Assembly: GCA_025766275.1 (NCBI GenBank) | Contig: JAFKAC010000014.1 | Coordinates: forward strand, 930,001-994,000 | Direction of reading: 5' to 3' | Length of the DNA: 64,000 nucleotides | DNA from: Lactarius indigo | Taxonomy: Eukaryota; Basidiomycota; Agaricomycetes; Russulales; Russulaceae | Shown here: positions 1-12,000 of the stretch, piece by piece | Position numbering within the stretch: position 1 is the first letter of the stretch | How the letters are laid out: each line of letters starts with the position of its first letter | The notes under the pieces: model-generated | Told to the model about the DNA's origin: nothing | Database searches by the model: none | Seen by the model: only the letters and a program-made list of their open reading frames with translations | Made by a program: the position numbers and the translations under genes

Positions 1-798
1 AATATAGTCTCGACTAGACTACCCACCAGCTTGAGTACGTACAACTTTTGCAGGTCCTCACGCCGCATTGTTCAGCAAATGTTTTGCTTGGCACTTTCCC
101 CGTGGCCGTGAAACATGAACAGAGCTCTCCACTTGAAGTGTGTGAGTCCTATGTCTGAGGACAGGACTTGGGACAGGATACCAAGTTCGTGAAAGGCGGC
201 CCGTAGATTCGCAGTTGTGCCAGTGTGCGGGTAACTGATGTGCGCCCATTAACTAGCAGGGTAACACTCACGCACTGGCACTTGATCACGACTCTTGAGT
301 CGAGCGGCTCTCAACCCAAAACACCGCCCAATTGAATATTGAACCGATGTCGTTCCCGGCTTTATTCCACCTCATACGGTTGGCGCTAAACAGGTATGCC
401 GGGGGAACGTCGGATCAGGGTCATCGTAAATATATGCAGTCTGTTCTCGCTGGTAGTGTGACCTAATAGACGGGGCGAGGGGAGCGCAGTCGATCTAGGA
501 TGAGGCGCCCGGAGTAGATATTAAATGCCAAACAAAGAAGCATGTATAACTTCATATATCTCTCCCCAATGGTTTACCGCCAAGTGCGGCGACTGGTCCA
601 ATTACACCGTAGAATATAGGGAAACGCCCTCAACCAATCACAACAAATTCGTCTTTAAAACCCAGGTGAATGTATGTATCACGACAATTTCGAGTGAAAG
701 GCCAATAGATTTTTTTGGGTAGTCATATTGTAAATGGTATGGAGGGTAGTCAAAACTGTTACACCGTAAAAAAACAAAACCTAGTATGGAACTTTCTC
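1..798. other. Spacer with conserved F-box 3' flank
   Basis: No supported gene. Positions 715-798 resemble the 3' flanks of the other minus-strand clade 1 copies (about 9000-9087, 23310-23413, 27290-27375 and 29915-30016): a TCRTAAG-like word, GGANGATTAG, an A-run and TCTCTTATTC. It may hold the shared polyadenylation region. Confidence 0.55.
340..500. repeat. Dispersed repeat, copy 1
   Basis: This stretch matches 3535-3700 over about 150 bp, for example CTAAACAGGTATGC and TGCAGTCTG, with many substitutions. No coding frame is shared. Confidence 0.6.
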
Positions 799-2628
799 TC
801 ATTCGTTGGCATAGGTCCTCATTCTCTCATCAAACTCCGCTTCCGTATCGGCGATGGTCACGGGCCGACCAGAGATCCTACGCGCTGCGAGGAACTTCTC
901 GACAGACGTCACAGGTTGGTCGTCTAAGTAAATCAAGTCAAGGACCGGCAACACTTCGGCGGCCATCTCTCCGGCGAGGTCTTCCAGTGCAAGAGTAACG
1001 TGTCTCGCGAACTTCCCTGATATGCGCAGTGTTCGCATCGCAGAGAGTTTGCGGAGGAGGAGCGGCCATTCACCGCCCTCACGACTTGCGTTGTCCAAAT
1101 TCGACAACTTGAGATGGACCACACGAGAGAGCATAGCGGAATGTTGGCTGAAAACCTGGGCTATTCGCGAGACTTGCCCTTCAATCGCATCGCAACGGAT
1201 CAATGCGCAGATACGATCCCAATCTGGATGGCTTTCAGGATGCGGATACATCTTGAAGGTGACCCACGGATGCGAAAACGATACATCCGCGCGCCTGATT
1301 AGGGACAACTCGGGGGCTTGTAAGCGATCGATGAACTTGAAAAGTCGCGCGACTTGAAAGTCGAAAAGCTGATTCAAGTACTGGGCGTGGATCTGGTTGA
1401 GTTGAGGGCTATCGATTTGGGCCACCAAGTCCTCTAGATACTCGCTCGCGCCTTGGAACACAAAGGAAGTGAGAACAGGAAGCAAAGTCCGCGTTTCAGG
1501 AGACGGTCGTATTCGGTCAGGGTGGGACTTAACCGATCGGTATTTAATGCGAAGGGATTTGAGCCTAGGTAAGGCGGCTAAACATGCGACCATAGCCTCC
1601 GGCGAAATGTAGCCGCCCTGGGGAATTTGGTCGAGATGGAGATGGACGAGGTCATTAGTGGACGAAAGAAGCGTGGGTAATTTTGGAAAGAGAATGCCTT
1701 CCAGGTGAATGTGCCGTAAACGCGGCGCAGATCCACCCAAGAACCCGCTTGGAAGGGCAAGCCGTCCCCCGAATCCCACCTGAAGGGTAAGGTGTGTCAG
1801 TTCCGGAAATGGCTCTTGCATCGCCATGACCATATCTTCTGACCGATGTCCAATTAGGCGAAGATCGATATAGCGCACGCGACCGGGGTGCTCGAGTGCA
1901 GCAAAGACACTATCTTCGTCGTTAGGAGTAAGGCTGCCGTTACGGTTATAGTGAATGGCGATTGGAAAGGGTGGCCAGCAACCCAGATTCTCCCTCGTGG
2001 GAGTTCCGTGTGTGCAAAGGAGCTGGAGATCAAGACGGCGTGGTGATTCAAATACGAGTTGTCGCCATCTTTGGCAAACATGGACCAGCCTATGCCATCT
2101 CCATACAGGGGCAGAGGGTTGATCAAGGTCGTGAGACTTCCGACACTCGTCAAATATTTCCAACAAGACATCGTCCGGGAGGATGTTTATTGTGATTGTG
2201 TACCCATGACTCTCGTCTGCGTGAGACAAGTCAGTGCCCGCCGCAATCGCTATGCGAGTTCTCGAAGACGCACCTTGAGACTGTACCTCTCCTCGTTTCT
2301 CGCAGAGAATCCAGGTAGTATCTTGGGTCTCTAAGTCTTTGTAAGGGCCATGCGAAGCGGTACCAGGGGGTGAATCATTTAGCAGAAGGGGGTGCCAGTG
2401 ATAAGAGCTGTTTGTGCGATTGAAGAGAAGCGGTTATTACAGTCAACTAATCCGACGATACGGTAAATGGAGAGGCGAGACACACTTTGGGTCGCCGATT
2501 GTTGAGACTGGTTTGGTGAGACTTGAAGAGGATACTGGGCGAACGCTAATTGGAGAACAGCAGCAAATACTATCAATTATTGAGAGAAATGGCACATGAA
2601 GGCCTTACACACACCTGTGAAGACTCAT
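799..2628 (-). CDS. F-box/LRR-like protein, clade 1 copy A (3 exons, 521 aa)
   Basis: Probable substrate-receptor subunit of an SCF ubiquitin ligase; the target is unknown. Proposed exons (minus strand): 2615-2628 (ATG plus 11 nt), 2274-2407 and 799-2216. Introns are 207 nt (GTGTGT...CAG) and 57 nt (GTGCGT...GCAG, branch-like CTGAC). Summed exons are 1566 nt and the frame stays open. The F-box core reads LPDDVLLEIFDECRK, followed by the family signatures WHRLVHVCQRWRQLVF and CWPPFPIAIHY. The rest is LRR-like, with leucine spacing such as LTHLTLQV and a conserved VEKFLAARR tail. The long frame alone has no ATG upstream of the F-box, so the 14-nt exon supplies the start; that choice rests on the same exon recurring in six paralogs. 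F-box assignment is by family pattern; splicing is inferred. Confidence 0.75.
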
Positions 2629-2989
2629 CGGTGGGATCTGGGGATGAAGTTATGAGGGAACTGCCCTTGAGTCGTATACGTAAGGTAGTGGTGCAGAAGT
2701 CATTGTCACGAGGCAGCAGGGTCATGCGTGGGAATCAACATGTCGATCGAGGTGAGAGAGCGGACGGAGCATGTGAAGACTGCACAAAGCAATGTCATCT
2801 CCCTTTTGGGTAATTTCCCACGAACCCTTGACTATATAGTCAGCTCCTTGGTCAGCGCACTTGGCACATGATGTCTGACGTCAAGACGACCTGGAACGGC
2901 ACTTGTGTGGGATGCCAGTGAACGAGGCTAGTGTCAACTCTGGAAACCTCGTTATACTGCTCTCCCTTATTCTCGATCCAATGCGCAAT

Positions 2990-3290
2990 GGGCATCTGAC
3001 ACCGAGGTATGTAGAGTCACAGAAATCATAGAAGCTACCGCCCACATTGAATCAATGCGATCTGCAGAACGGACATACGTTCCAACCCCTGGATGCCAGC
3101 TGCGGGAAGGAAAGGTGGGCTCATAACTTCTATAACGATGTCGCTGACTTGCAGCCCTAACGTGCTTACTAGCGTAAACCCCATGATCCTCACTCTCATT
3201 GTAGGGGACTTCCAAACCCGCTCCCTATCGCTGTGGGAGTCGTGCTTGGACAAGGCCAATGGACTAGAGGCTGTTGGCTCTAAAGACTGT
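2990..3290. repeat. Segment copied upstream of an F-box gene, copy 1
   Basis: It shares interrupted matches with 25640-25885: GTATGTAGAGT, TGCAGAACG, GGGAAGGAAA, TATAACGA(T/C)GTCGCTGAC and TTGTAGGGGACTT. Both lie upstream of a minus-strand clade 1 F-box gene. Confidence 0.65.
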
Positions 3291-3534
3291 GATCCTCTCA
3301 CATAACTAGGCCGAGGAATGGCTACGGTGAGAGGGACAGCATTCTATTTCATCCGTATAATTTAACACTCACACGACATTTAAAAGGGAGTCGTCATCGT
3401 CTACAGTACTGCAGCCTGGTGACCTTTATTAAATAAGCTGTTTCTATTAGCTTACTATAAATGGCGGTGGGTACCAGGTGGGGCCTGTGCAGGCAACTAA
3501 TATGTGCGCTCCAGCAGCAGGGCAGCATTCGCAT

Positions 3535-3700
3535 TATCATTCCTGGCCTTATTTTCAGCCTGCATCATATGTTTGATGCTAAACAGGTATGCTTGGGACG
3601 TCTGATCGGGATCGTCGTTAATACGTGCAGTCTGGACTCACGGGTAGAAAGCCTGGATGGGACGAGGGCAGTGCAGTTGATCGAAATCTTCCCAGTGATG
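3535..3700. repeat. Dispersed repeat, copy 2
   Basis: Related to 340-500 in the same orientation. The two copies bracket F-box copy A, so they may be left from the same segmental copying. Confidence 0.6.
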
Positions 3701-4255
3701 CGCGGCCTCTGCCTGCTAGGGCAAAGAACACAGACTTTATGCAGAGGGGGGCTCGGGCTGTCGTGCCCCCATGGTGCATCCGTCTGCCACCCGTATCTGA
3801 GGATAAGGGTAAGTACAGTAAGCCCCAGAGGCGCGCAAAGCCAGGTGGTCAGTAGCTGCTTCGGACTTGCGAGAGTTCTCGTCAGGGGGCTACCGCTACC
3901 CCGACTGCTGCGCCTTCCAAGTCCATTTAGGGAGCCTACCAGGGGAGTTGGCCAGTAGCATAGCATGGCGCGGCACGACACCTGGTGGACTGGTTGCAAT
4001 CGGGTGAACGTGAGCCGAGAGGAGGGAGGCTTCCTGCTTGGCTTAAGTAGCCAACCAGCCAGCACGGCATTGGCACCGCGCACATACACACTCCGGGCAG
4101 CCAAATCGGGCAAACTCCTTTCGAGGGCCCAACTGCACTTTTACGATGTGATCCCCATCAGCGAGGTCTTATCGCTATGGGACCCCTCGCCATCCGAAGA
4201 TCCGATAGCGGCAAAGTTGTACCACCAAGCGCTGCGACTGATCAAATCACACCTT

Positions 4256-4355
4256 GCCTGGACCTCCATGCTGATGCCTGGACCTCCATACTGATGCCTG
4301 GACTTCCATGCTGATGCCTGGACCTCCATGCTGATGCCTGGACTTCCATGCTGAT
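4256..4355. repeat. 20-bp minisatellite, five copies
   Basis: Five head-to-tail copies of GCCTGGACCTCCATGCTGAT differ by single transitions (ACCTCC or ACTTCC; ATGCT or ATACT). The array is not in a recognised gene. Confidence 0.92.
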
Positions 4356-5585
4356 GCAGCACTGTGTGGTGCAGGGGGCTGTACTAGTTAGGGTCCAGCA
4401 TCAATGTTCAAATTCAAGTTGTGGGCATTCGGGTGTGCCAAGTGGCGGCGGCAGTTTGGTGGCATTGAGCAGTAAATGGACCTGGGCCCTTGGAACCGAG
4501 ATATCGCTCGCTGCTCCGAGTCAGCTATGTGCGTTGACTTCCATCAAGTCTTACTGTAGAACTATATACTAGGGTCACTTTCTCGCTTGGATACACTTCC
4601 ATTCTTCGTGAAGCCGGTATACGGTCAATGAGCACAACGGCTGGTGTGTATAGGACCCCAGATGGAGATCGTCACTCCGAGTCCACGCCTGGTGTGGAAT
4701 GGAATGCTCGGGCACGGGAGACCCATGTGGGTGTGGTGGCACTTGCTTCTGCATCACGCGACCGTGGCAACCATTCTGGGTGTCATTCAACACTTCCTTT
4801 GCAGCGCCCACGCTATTAACTCAGTCACTGGAAATTTTACCACGCTTAGCTAAACTAGTCTGCGAGTTCGACGTGGCTCTTTCTTTCTCAACCTTGAACC
4901 TGGAAGTCAGGCATATCTTGTTTCTTCGTCTCAATCTTTGGTATCTGGTGGTGAGAGTACTTTGGTAGAGGTTTAGACTTTGACTTTGAGACTCTCCTGT
5001 GGGCGTCTACGTGACTCTGACAACGTTGTATTTGCCTGGGATCATGCGCTCAACTCGATGACCTCATTCTGATTGGTACCGATTTATGATGTACGTTCCT
5101 CTCTAGATTCCAAGGAGATAAACGAATTCTTCGTAGACTTAATCTAATGGACTAATGCTGTGCGATCTCGGAAATCCGGAAGACCCTCTCATTTGCATGT
5201 GTATTCGGTCCAGGATCCATTCCCAACGTCGAATCTCATGGAAGCTAGTGATAACCCGAGGATCGTATACAGACGATATCCGGCAGCGACATCTCTGATT
5301 TTGTTTGGGAAATTAGCCGCCAAAGAACCAGGCGTTGGTCCGTATCATGCACGTCATACGAATTCACATTTCCGCGATCCTTCCTACACAGGTGTAATTT
5401 GTTGCATGGGAACCGAAGATGCTTCAAGGCGAAATACATGTCAGTCTGATGCGGGCTTTGCATTCCAGGTTCTGTACACACTGGGATTCACCATACCTCT
5501 GTCAAAGTGGCCTAGGGTATATATAATCTCTCTCGTGTTCGAACTGAGGCTGCACCAGGCTCGTCTACAACCCGCAGTTCTCGCC

Positions 5586-8112
5586 ATGCTAACTAAGCGT
5601 GCTATTTTGGCTTCATTGGCTGTGCGCGCCTTCGCCGTTCTTGCTTCACCAGTAGACAGGCTCGTAGTCCAAGACCCTTTCTCTTACCGGGTATCAGACA
5701 ACACCTGCGCCAGCACAGAATCGACAGAACAGTCATCTCCCACCCCAGAGGTCTTCCTTGACGACGCCGTATTCACTGGTATCCGAAAAGGCGTAACGGA
5801 TCAGTTCTTGGGAATCCCCTTCGCACACCCACCGTGGGTGCCCTTCTTTCGCTATCCTAAATAACTTCACAGGCTGTTATGTACACAGGACGAACGAGCA
5901 GCGGTTGCGCCGACCGGAGCCCCTTCCACCATACCAAGGCCTATATTACGTTCAAGAATACGGCAAGTCTTGCCCACAGCAACGTTTGGTTCTTCCGAAC
6001 AGGCTGGACTCGCAGCTAGTCAAAAATATCGGCGACGTCTTGAATTTATTCTATGAAGCCCTTACACCCGCGGATGAGGACTGTAAGGGTGGTGTTGTCC
6101 TCCCTATCTGCTGCGAGTGAACTATTTTCGAAGGTCTTACCATCAACGTCGTGAAACCCTCAGATGCCACACCGAAGTCTAAGCTTCCCGTCATATTTGT
6201 GCGTATCTAGATACTCGCTGAGTGCCACGATGTTTACTTGGTCAACCACATCGTTCCAGTGGATTTTCGGGGGTGGTTTTCAGATTGGTGGTCCCTCTAC
6301 GTTTGTCTTGTCTTTTTTTTCGATTCGATTCGACGCCGTCTGACATCTAATCCGCAGTTATGACGGTGGCAGTTTCGTTGCTCGTTCTATCGACATTGGC
6401 CAGCCAGTCATTTACGTCAGCGTGAATTATCGGTGAGGTTTTATATCCCAAGGCGGGGGCTTCTCTCTGATACAGATTGTTTCCAGGCTTTCTGGTGTGA
6501 TGGGTTATTTCTTCCCACATGGATCGAGCTCTGATCTCTGTCTTCGCAGCATTTGGTTTCTTACCTGGAAAGGAAGTCAAAGCGGAGAAGGTCGGAAATC
6601 TTGGTCTTCAGGACCGTGAGTGGACGGCGCCTGCCTGGCGTGTTTCACTGACGCTCATGTTGTCTGCAGAACGCCTTGGCTTGAAGTGGGTGCAGAACTA
6701 CATCTCGGAATTCGGTGGTGACCCATCGAAAGTGACCATGTGAGCAACACCTCATATCGCACTTCGTTGGTTCTGTTGACTAAGTCGGACCACAGCTGGG
6801 GAGAGAGCGCTGGCGCTATGTCTGTCGCTTTCCACATGCTGACGAACAACGGAAATGCTGAAGGGTTGTTCCGTGGTGGAATCATGCAGTCTGGCGCACC
6901 CATGCCCGTCGGAGACATTGAGAATGGGCAGAGGTACTATGACCTCATGGTCGAAAAGACTGGTTGTACCAGGGCTTCGGACACGCTCGACTGTCTTCGC
7001 AAGGTGCCATACACCACGTTCAAGAAAGCGATGGATGACTGTCCGAGTCTCTTAGCGCATCAGGTGAGGGCTTATGGCCTTTTTGTCGCTGCGTGGTCGT
7101 GTTCCTGATAGCTCCGCAGGGAGTGGTGCTAACTTGGTTACCTCGTGTCGATGGAGTTTTCCTGACAGAGAACCCACAACATTCTGTCTTACGTGGCAAT
7201 GTGGCGAACGTACCGATGATTACAGGTGTGTTCACTGAGCCCATTCCCGACTCGGACAGAAGCTGACCTGGCATGTCAGGAAACTGCGACGACGAAGGCA
7301 CGATATTCTCTGTATCCACGATCAACATCACGTAAGTGGGAACGTGTTGATGTACATTGGATCTTATCTCCCTCATAGGACCACGGCCGAACTGAAGGAC
7401 TATCTAAAGCTGTACATGATGCCGAAAGCCAAGGACAGCCAAGTCGATCTCCTTCTCAAGTACTACCCGGATGACCAACGGGCCGGGTGTCCTTTCGACA
7501 CCGGACTCAAGAATGTACTCAGTACAGTTGCCCACACCCAAACGTTACAGTTTAACAATACTTACACGATGGTGGTTAGCTCCACAATTCAAGCGTGTTG
7601 CCGCTCTTCAAGGCGATTTCGGGCTCCACGGCCCGCGTCGGCTTTTTCTGAACTACAGGGCCGACAAGCAGAATTCGTGGGCGTTCAGTACGTTGATCGT
7701 CGTGAGGTTCGACCTGCTACTTATTTTGCCTACGTCCTTGGTAGTCTTTAAGCGCGCTAAGACTTTGCCCTTCCTCGGATCGGTAAGGGCCTGACTCGCT
7801 TCCCACGCCCGTCACAACTTGAAGCTGACATCTCTCACCGCTCTCCAGACCCATGGGACGGACCTCGTCAACGCCTTCGGTATAGGCTCTACCAACGCGG
7901 AACTCAGGGATTATTTCATCCGGTTCACCAACAACCTCGACCCTAACGGCAAGAATGGTCGCGGAGTCCCGTGGCCCCAGTGGAACCCGAGAAAGCCCAA
8001 GGCAGCCATCTTCCAAGACAGCGATCTCTTCCCGATTATCGTCGGAGATGATAACTACCGCACCGATGCGCTCAGCTACCTCACGAACATGTCCTTACTT
8101 TACCCCATCTAA
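5586..8112 (+). CDS. Secreted type-B carboxylesterase/lipase, 14 exons, one junction out of frame
   Basis: An alpha/beta-hydrolase that would cleave carboxylic or fatty acid esters outside the cell. ATG at 5586 opens a signal peptide (about [20 protein letters not shown]). Exons: 5586-5833, 5889-6082, 6134-6198, 6260-6300, 6358-6432, 6550-6615, 6670-6739, 6796-7063, 7120-7225, 7280-7331, 7379-7521, 7580-7687, 7745-7782, 7849-8112. Family motifs in order: EPLPPYQG and YGKSCPQQ, the oxyanion loop [31 protein letters not shown] (nucleophile Ser codon 6806-6808), NCDDEGT (acidic residue) and HGTDL (catalytic His). All junctions keep phase except exon 5 to 6 (NYR to AFGF), where no GT-AG pair joins in frame. 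The paralog pattern NYRxxAFGF suggests a small indel. It may be a young pseudogene. Confidence 0.85.
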
Positions 8113-9087
8113 AGGAAGCGCGCGAAGAAGAGTATAAATCGGGTCAATCATACGCGACTTCTTTCAACTATCTCGAACGTGTACTCACTCCATACGAAAA
8201 AACTTAGACTCGTCTTATTTTTGTATCTGCCGATTTTTTGAATCTGCCAAACGCTCTTGAAATTTGAATTTATTTTATCTTCCCCGGGCATGTTCCGGTG
8301 CACCCAGTGGCGTAAACGAGTTGTATAGAAGTCGCAGGGCCAGCCCAGGACTCAGCGGACGAAGTGGTTGTCATGGGGGGCGGGGAGGCCTCGGGGGAAG
8401 CGTAGTTGACATCATTGAGATCGTCGAGTGCTTCTCAGCCACGAAAATTTTGAACACGTCGCGATGAAGCGTTCGTTGTTATCGCTGCCTGGGTCCGAGT
8501 TGACATCGGCTTCGTAATATAGGCGCCCGTCAAGGTCGTAGGACCCAGAATGACCTCAAAACTGTAACTTGCTGCATGTTGCATCAGAAGTTCGATGTCA
8601 TATTGTCGCTATGTTAGCGATTTGCCAGAGGTCAACACTTGCCTGGAGACCAAGTCTGCAGTCATCCTTTGGGGTGGATTGGTGCTGAAATGTGCAGTGA
8701 GCCTGACTTATGGGGGAGTGTGCGGCACCGGGATCCTGTCTGGACCGTACCGGGCTGATGGCCTGGGGGAGTCATCTCACCTCAGCGTGAGCGATCCTAT
8801 GCCCCAATTTTTGGACTACAGCCTTTGGCCATTACTATACCACTCTGATTTCAGTTCCTGTTGATCACCATCATTGTTAGGATATTTCCAAGAATCACAC
8901 CGTAGCATAGAGGCACCGAAGTCTAATCAAGACAAGTTCATCTTTAAACGTAAGCATCGTGACAAATTTACAGTAAATTACAAGTCGACAGATTCTGTTT
9001 TCGTCTATGTGTGTAGTCATATCGTAAATGCTATGGAGGATGATTAGGACCGTTGCATCGTAAAAAAACCTGGTACGTAATTTTCTC
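8113..9087. other. Spacer
   Basis: No gene seen. The left part is the lipase 3' side and the last 90 bp is the shared F-box 3' flank. Confidence 0.5.
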
Positions 9088-12000
9088 TTATTCGCTGCCA
9101 GTGGTATATGACTTCATTCTCTTGTAAAAGTCTGCTTCCGTACTAACGACGGTTACCGGCCTACCAGTGAGCTGGCGCTCTGCAATGAATTTCTCAACAG
9201 ATGGCACAGGCTGATCATCTAAGTAAATCAAATCAAGGACCGGCAACACCTCGGAGACCATCTCTCCGGTTAGGACTTCCAGTGCAAGAGCCACATGCTT
9301 CGCGAACCCCCGAGATACGTGCAGTGTCCGTATCGCGGAGAACTGGCGGAGGAGGAACAACCATTCACCGCCCTCACGACTTCCGTTGTCCCAATTTTGG
9401 GAGAGCTTGAGATGAACCACACGAGAGAGCATAGCGGAAGGTTGGCTGAACACCTGGGCTATTCGCGAGACTTGTCCTTCAATTGCATCGCAACGGATCA
9501 ATACGCGAACACGATCCCAATCTGGATAGCTTTCGGGTCGCGGATACATCTTGAAGGTGACCCACGGATGCGAAAATGTTACATCCGCGTGCCTGATTAG
9601 GGTCAACTCGGGTGCTTGTAAGCGGTCAATGAACTTAAAAAGTTGCGCGACTTGAAAGTCAAAAAGCTGATTTGAGTACTGGGTGCAGATCTGGTTGAGT
9701 CGAGGGCTATCTACTTGGGCCACCAAGTCTTCTAGATACTCGCTAGTGCCCTGGAACGCAAACGAGGTGAGAACAGGAAGTAAAGTCCTTGTTTCTGGAG
9801 GAGGCGGGCGTATTCGATCAGGGTGGGATCTGACCGACCGGTATTTGATGCGAAGAAATTCGAGCTTGGGTAACGCGGCCAGACATGCGACCATGGTCTC
9901 CGGCGAAATGTAACCGCCCTGGGGAATTTGGTCGAGATATAGATGGACAAGGTCACTGGTCGATGAAAGGAGAGTAGGTAATTCTGGAAGGACAATGCCT
10001 TCCAGGTGGATGTGCCGTAAACGTGGCGCAAATCCACCCATGAATCCAGTGGGAAGGGAGAGCAGCCCCCCGAAATCCACCTGAAGGGTGAGGTGTGTCA
10101 GTTCCGGAAATGGCTCTTGCATCGCTATCGCCATCTTTCTCTTGACATCTCTTGACCGAGGACCAGTTAGGCAGAGGTCGACATGGCTCACACGATCGGG
10201 GTGCTCAAGTGCGGCAAAAAGGCCATCTTCGTCGTAAGGAGTAAGGCCATCGTCGCGGTTATAGTGAATGGCGATAGGAAACGGTGGCCAACAACCCAGG
10301 TTCTCCCTCACAGGAGTTCCGCGTGTGCAAAGAAGTTGGAGATCAAGACGGCGTGGTGATCCAAATACGAGTTGTCGCCATCTTCGGCAAACGTGGACCA
10401 GCCTATGCCATCTCCATACAGGGGCAGAGAACCGATCTATGTCGTGAGACCTTCGACACTGGTCAAATATTTCCAACAAGACATCGTCCGGGAGTGTGTT
10501 TATCGTGACTGCGCGTCCGTAACTCTTGTCTGTGCGGCGCAAGTCAGTGCCCGGCGCGGTCAGTATACGAGTTCGCGAAGACGTACCGTGAGGCTGTACT
10601 TCCCCCCGTCTCTTGTAGAGAACCCCAGTGATATCGACCTCCAGGCCACGACAAGGATCATGCTCAGTGCTGCCAGAGGGCAAATCACTTGGAAGGGAGG
10701 GATGATCATGGCTAATCGTGATGAACAGCACAATAGAAGGGCATACTCACAGAGGGCTAAAGAGTCTGTGGTGAGATATGCAGAAGTGCTTGAAGCAGCA
10801 ACAGGGGGTCAGGCAAGGTAAAGCAATAGAGTTGTCTGGCACACAAACAGTGAGAACTGATGTTATACATTGGAGGGAAGGGAGCTTACCTGGCACACAA
10901 ACAGTGAGAACTGATGTGGACCAGGAGCGTACATGCTACTCTACTTATACACTTTCTGGGAGTGACACTATACAAGGGATGTAACACAAGTCACGTACTA
11001 CAAGACAGTTATTGTTCTACAAACGGACAAAGGAATGGACGTTCTGAGAACAAGGACAGAAAGAACAAGGAGAGTCTAGAGGTAAGTGATATCATGATGA
11101 CATCATAATAAGGATAGAACAAAAGGGGAACAAAGAAAGATACAAGAACGCATAGTACAATGAAAGGTCTGGATATGTCCATATGATGTCACTGTACATG
11201 ATGTCATAGATGAAGTAGTCCGAGATTGTCCAGATCAAATCTAATCTAAAGCGATCCTAATTAATCTACAGCAGTCCGTATCTGTAAGTCCGGTCCGTAA
11301 GAGCCGCTAAGTGCGCAAGGGTCACTTATCAACATCTCCCCGTGATCTACAATCTAAGTACACACAAGTCCCATGTCATCGTTGTGCTTCTGCAGCAGGA
11401 CACGCGGTAGTGACTTTGTAAAGCCATCCGCAACCATATCTACAGTAGGAGTTCTAATGAGGGTGATGGTCCCCTTTTCGATGTACTCCCGAATGACATG
11501 ATGCCGTATGGCAATGTGCTTAGACCGTCTCCCAGTGACAGGGTTCAAGGCCAAGTCAATGGCACCCTTATTGTCACCATGAAGTGGGATGGGGTCGTCG
11601 ACCTCGTACCCGAGTTCCATGAGGAAGCTCTGATACCACGCAGCCTGGTTAGCCGCGTCGGTCATGGCCATGTACTCTGCCTCAGTAGTGTTTTGGGCCA
11701 CAGTCTTTTGCTTGCGCGAAGACCAGCTTATTGCACCATTGGCTAGTAGGAATACATAACCGGAAGTGGAGTGGCGGTCATCAGTCTGATCTGCCAGACT
11801 GGAATCAGTGTAGCCATGAAGGCCATCGCCATTGGCGCCATCATAAACAATACGCATATCCATAGTTCCTACTAAGTAGGACAGGACATACTGCGCAAGT
11901 CACAGATGTTGTGGTGAAGGATTCGCTGCGTACTGCGCCAGACGTGACACAGCGAAGGAGATATCTGGCCTAGTGCCAATCTGCACATAAAGCAGACTCC

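Larger units (their letters stand above)
2629..5585. other. Gene-poor spacer
   Basis: Open frames of up to 182 codons (for example 3565-4113) overlap on both strands without recognisable motifs or splice support. The region holds two dispersed repeats and the minisatellite. The stretch 5160-5585 before the lipase is presumably its promoter and 5' UTR. Confidence 0.5.

Noticed and set aside
3565..4113. 182-codon minus-strand frame with an overlapping 165-codon plus-strand frame
   Set aside because: No motifs, no splice structure, and both strands are equally open; it also overlaps a dispersed repeat.
4256..4355. CRISPR-like array
   Set aside because: The five 20-bp units are contiguous with no spacers, so it is a minisatellite.
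10778..11108. Short frames of 68 and 64 codons, repeated at 16504-16834
   Set aside because: They lie in the two LTRs and are duplicated only because the LTRs are identical.
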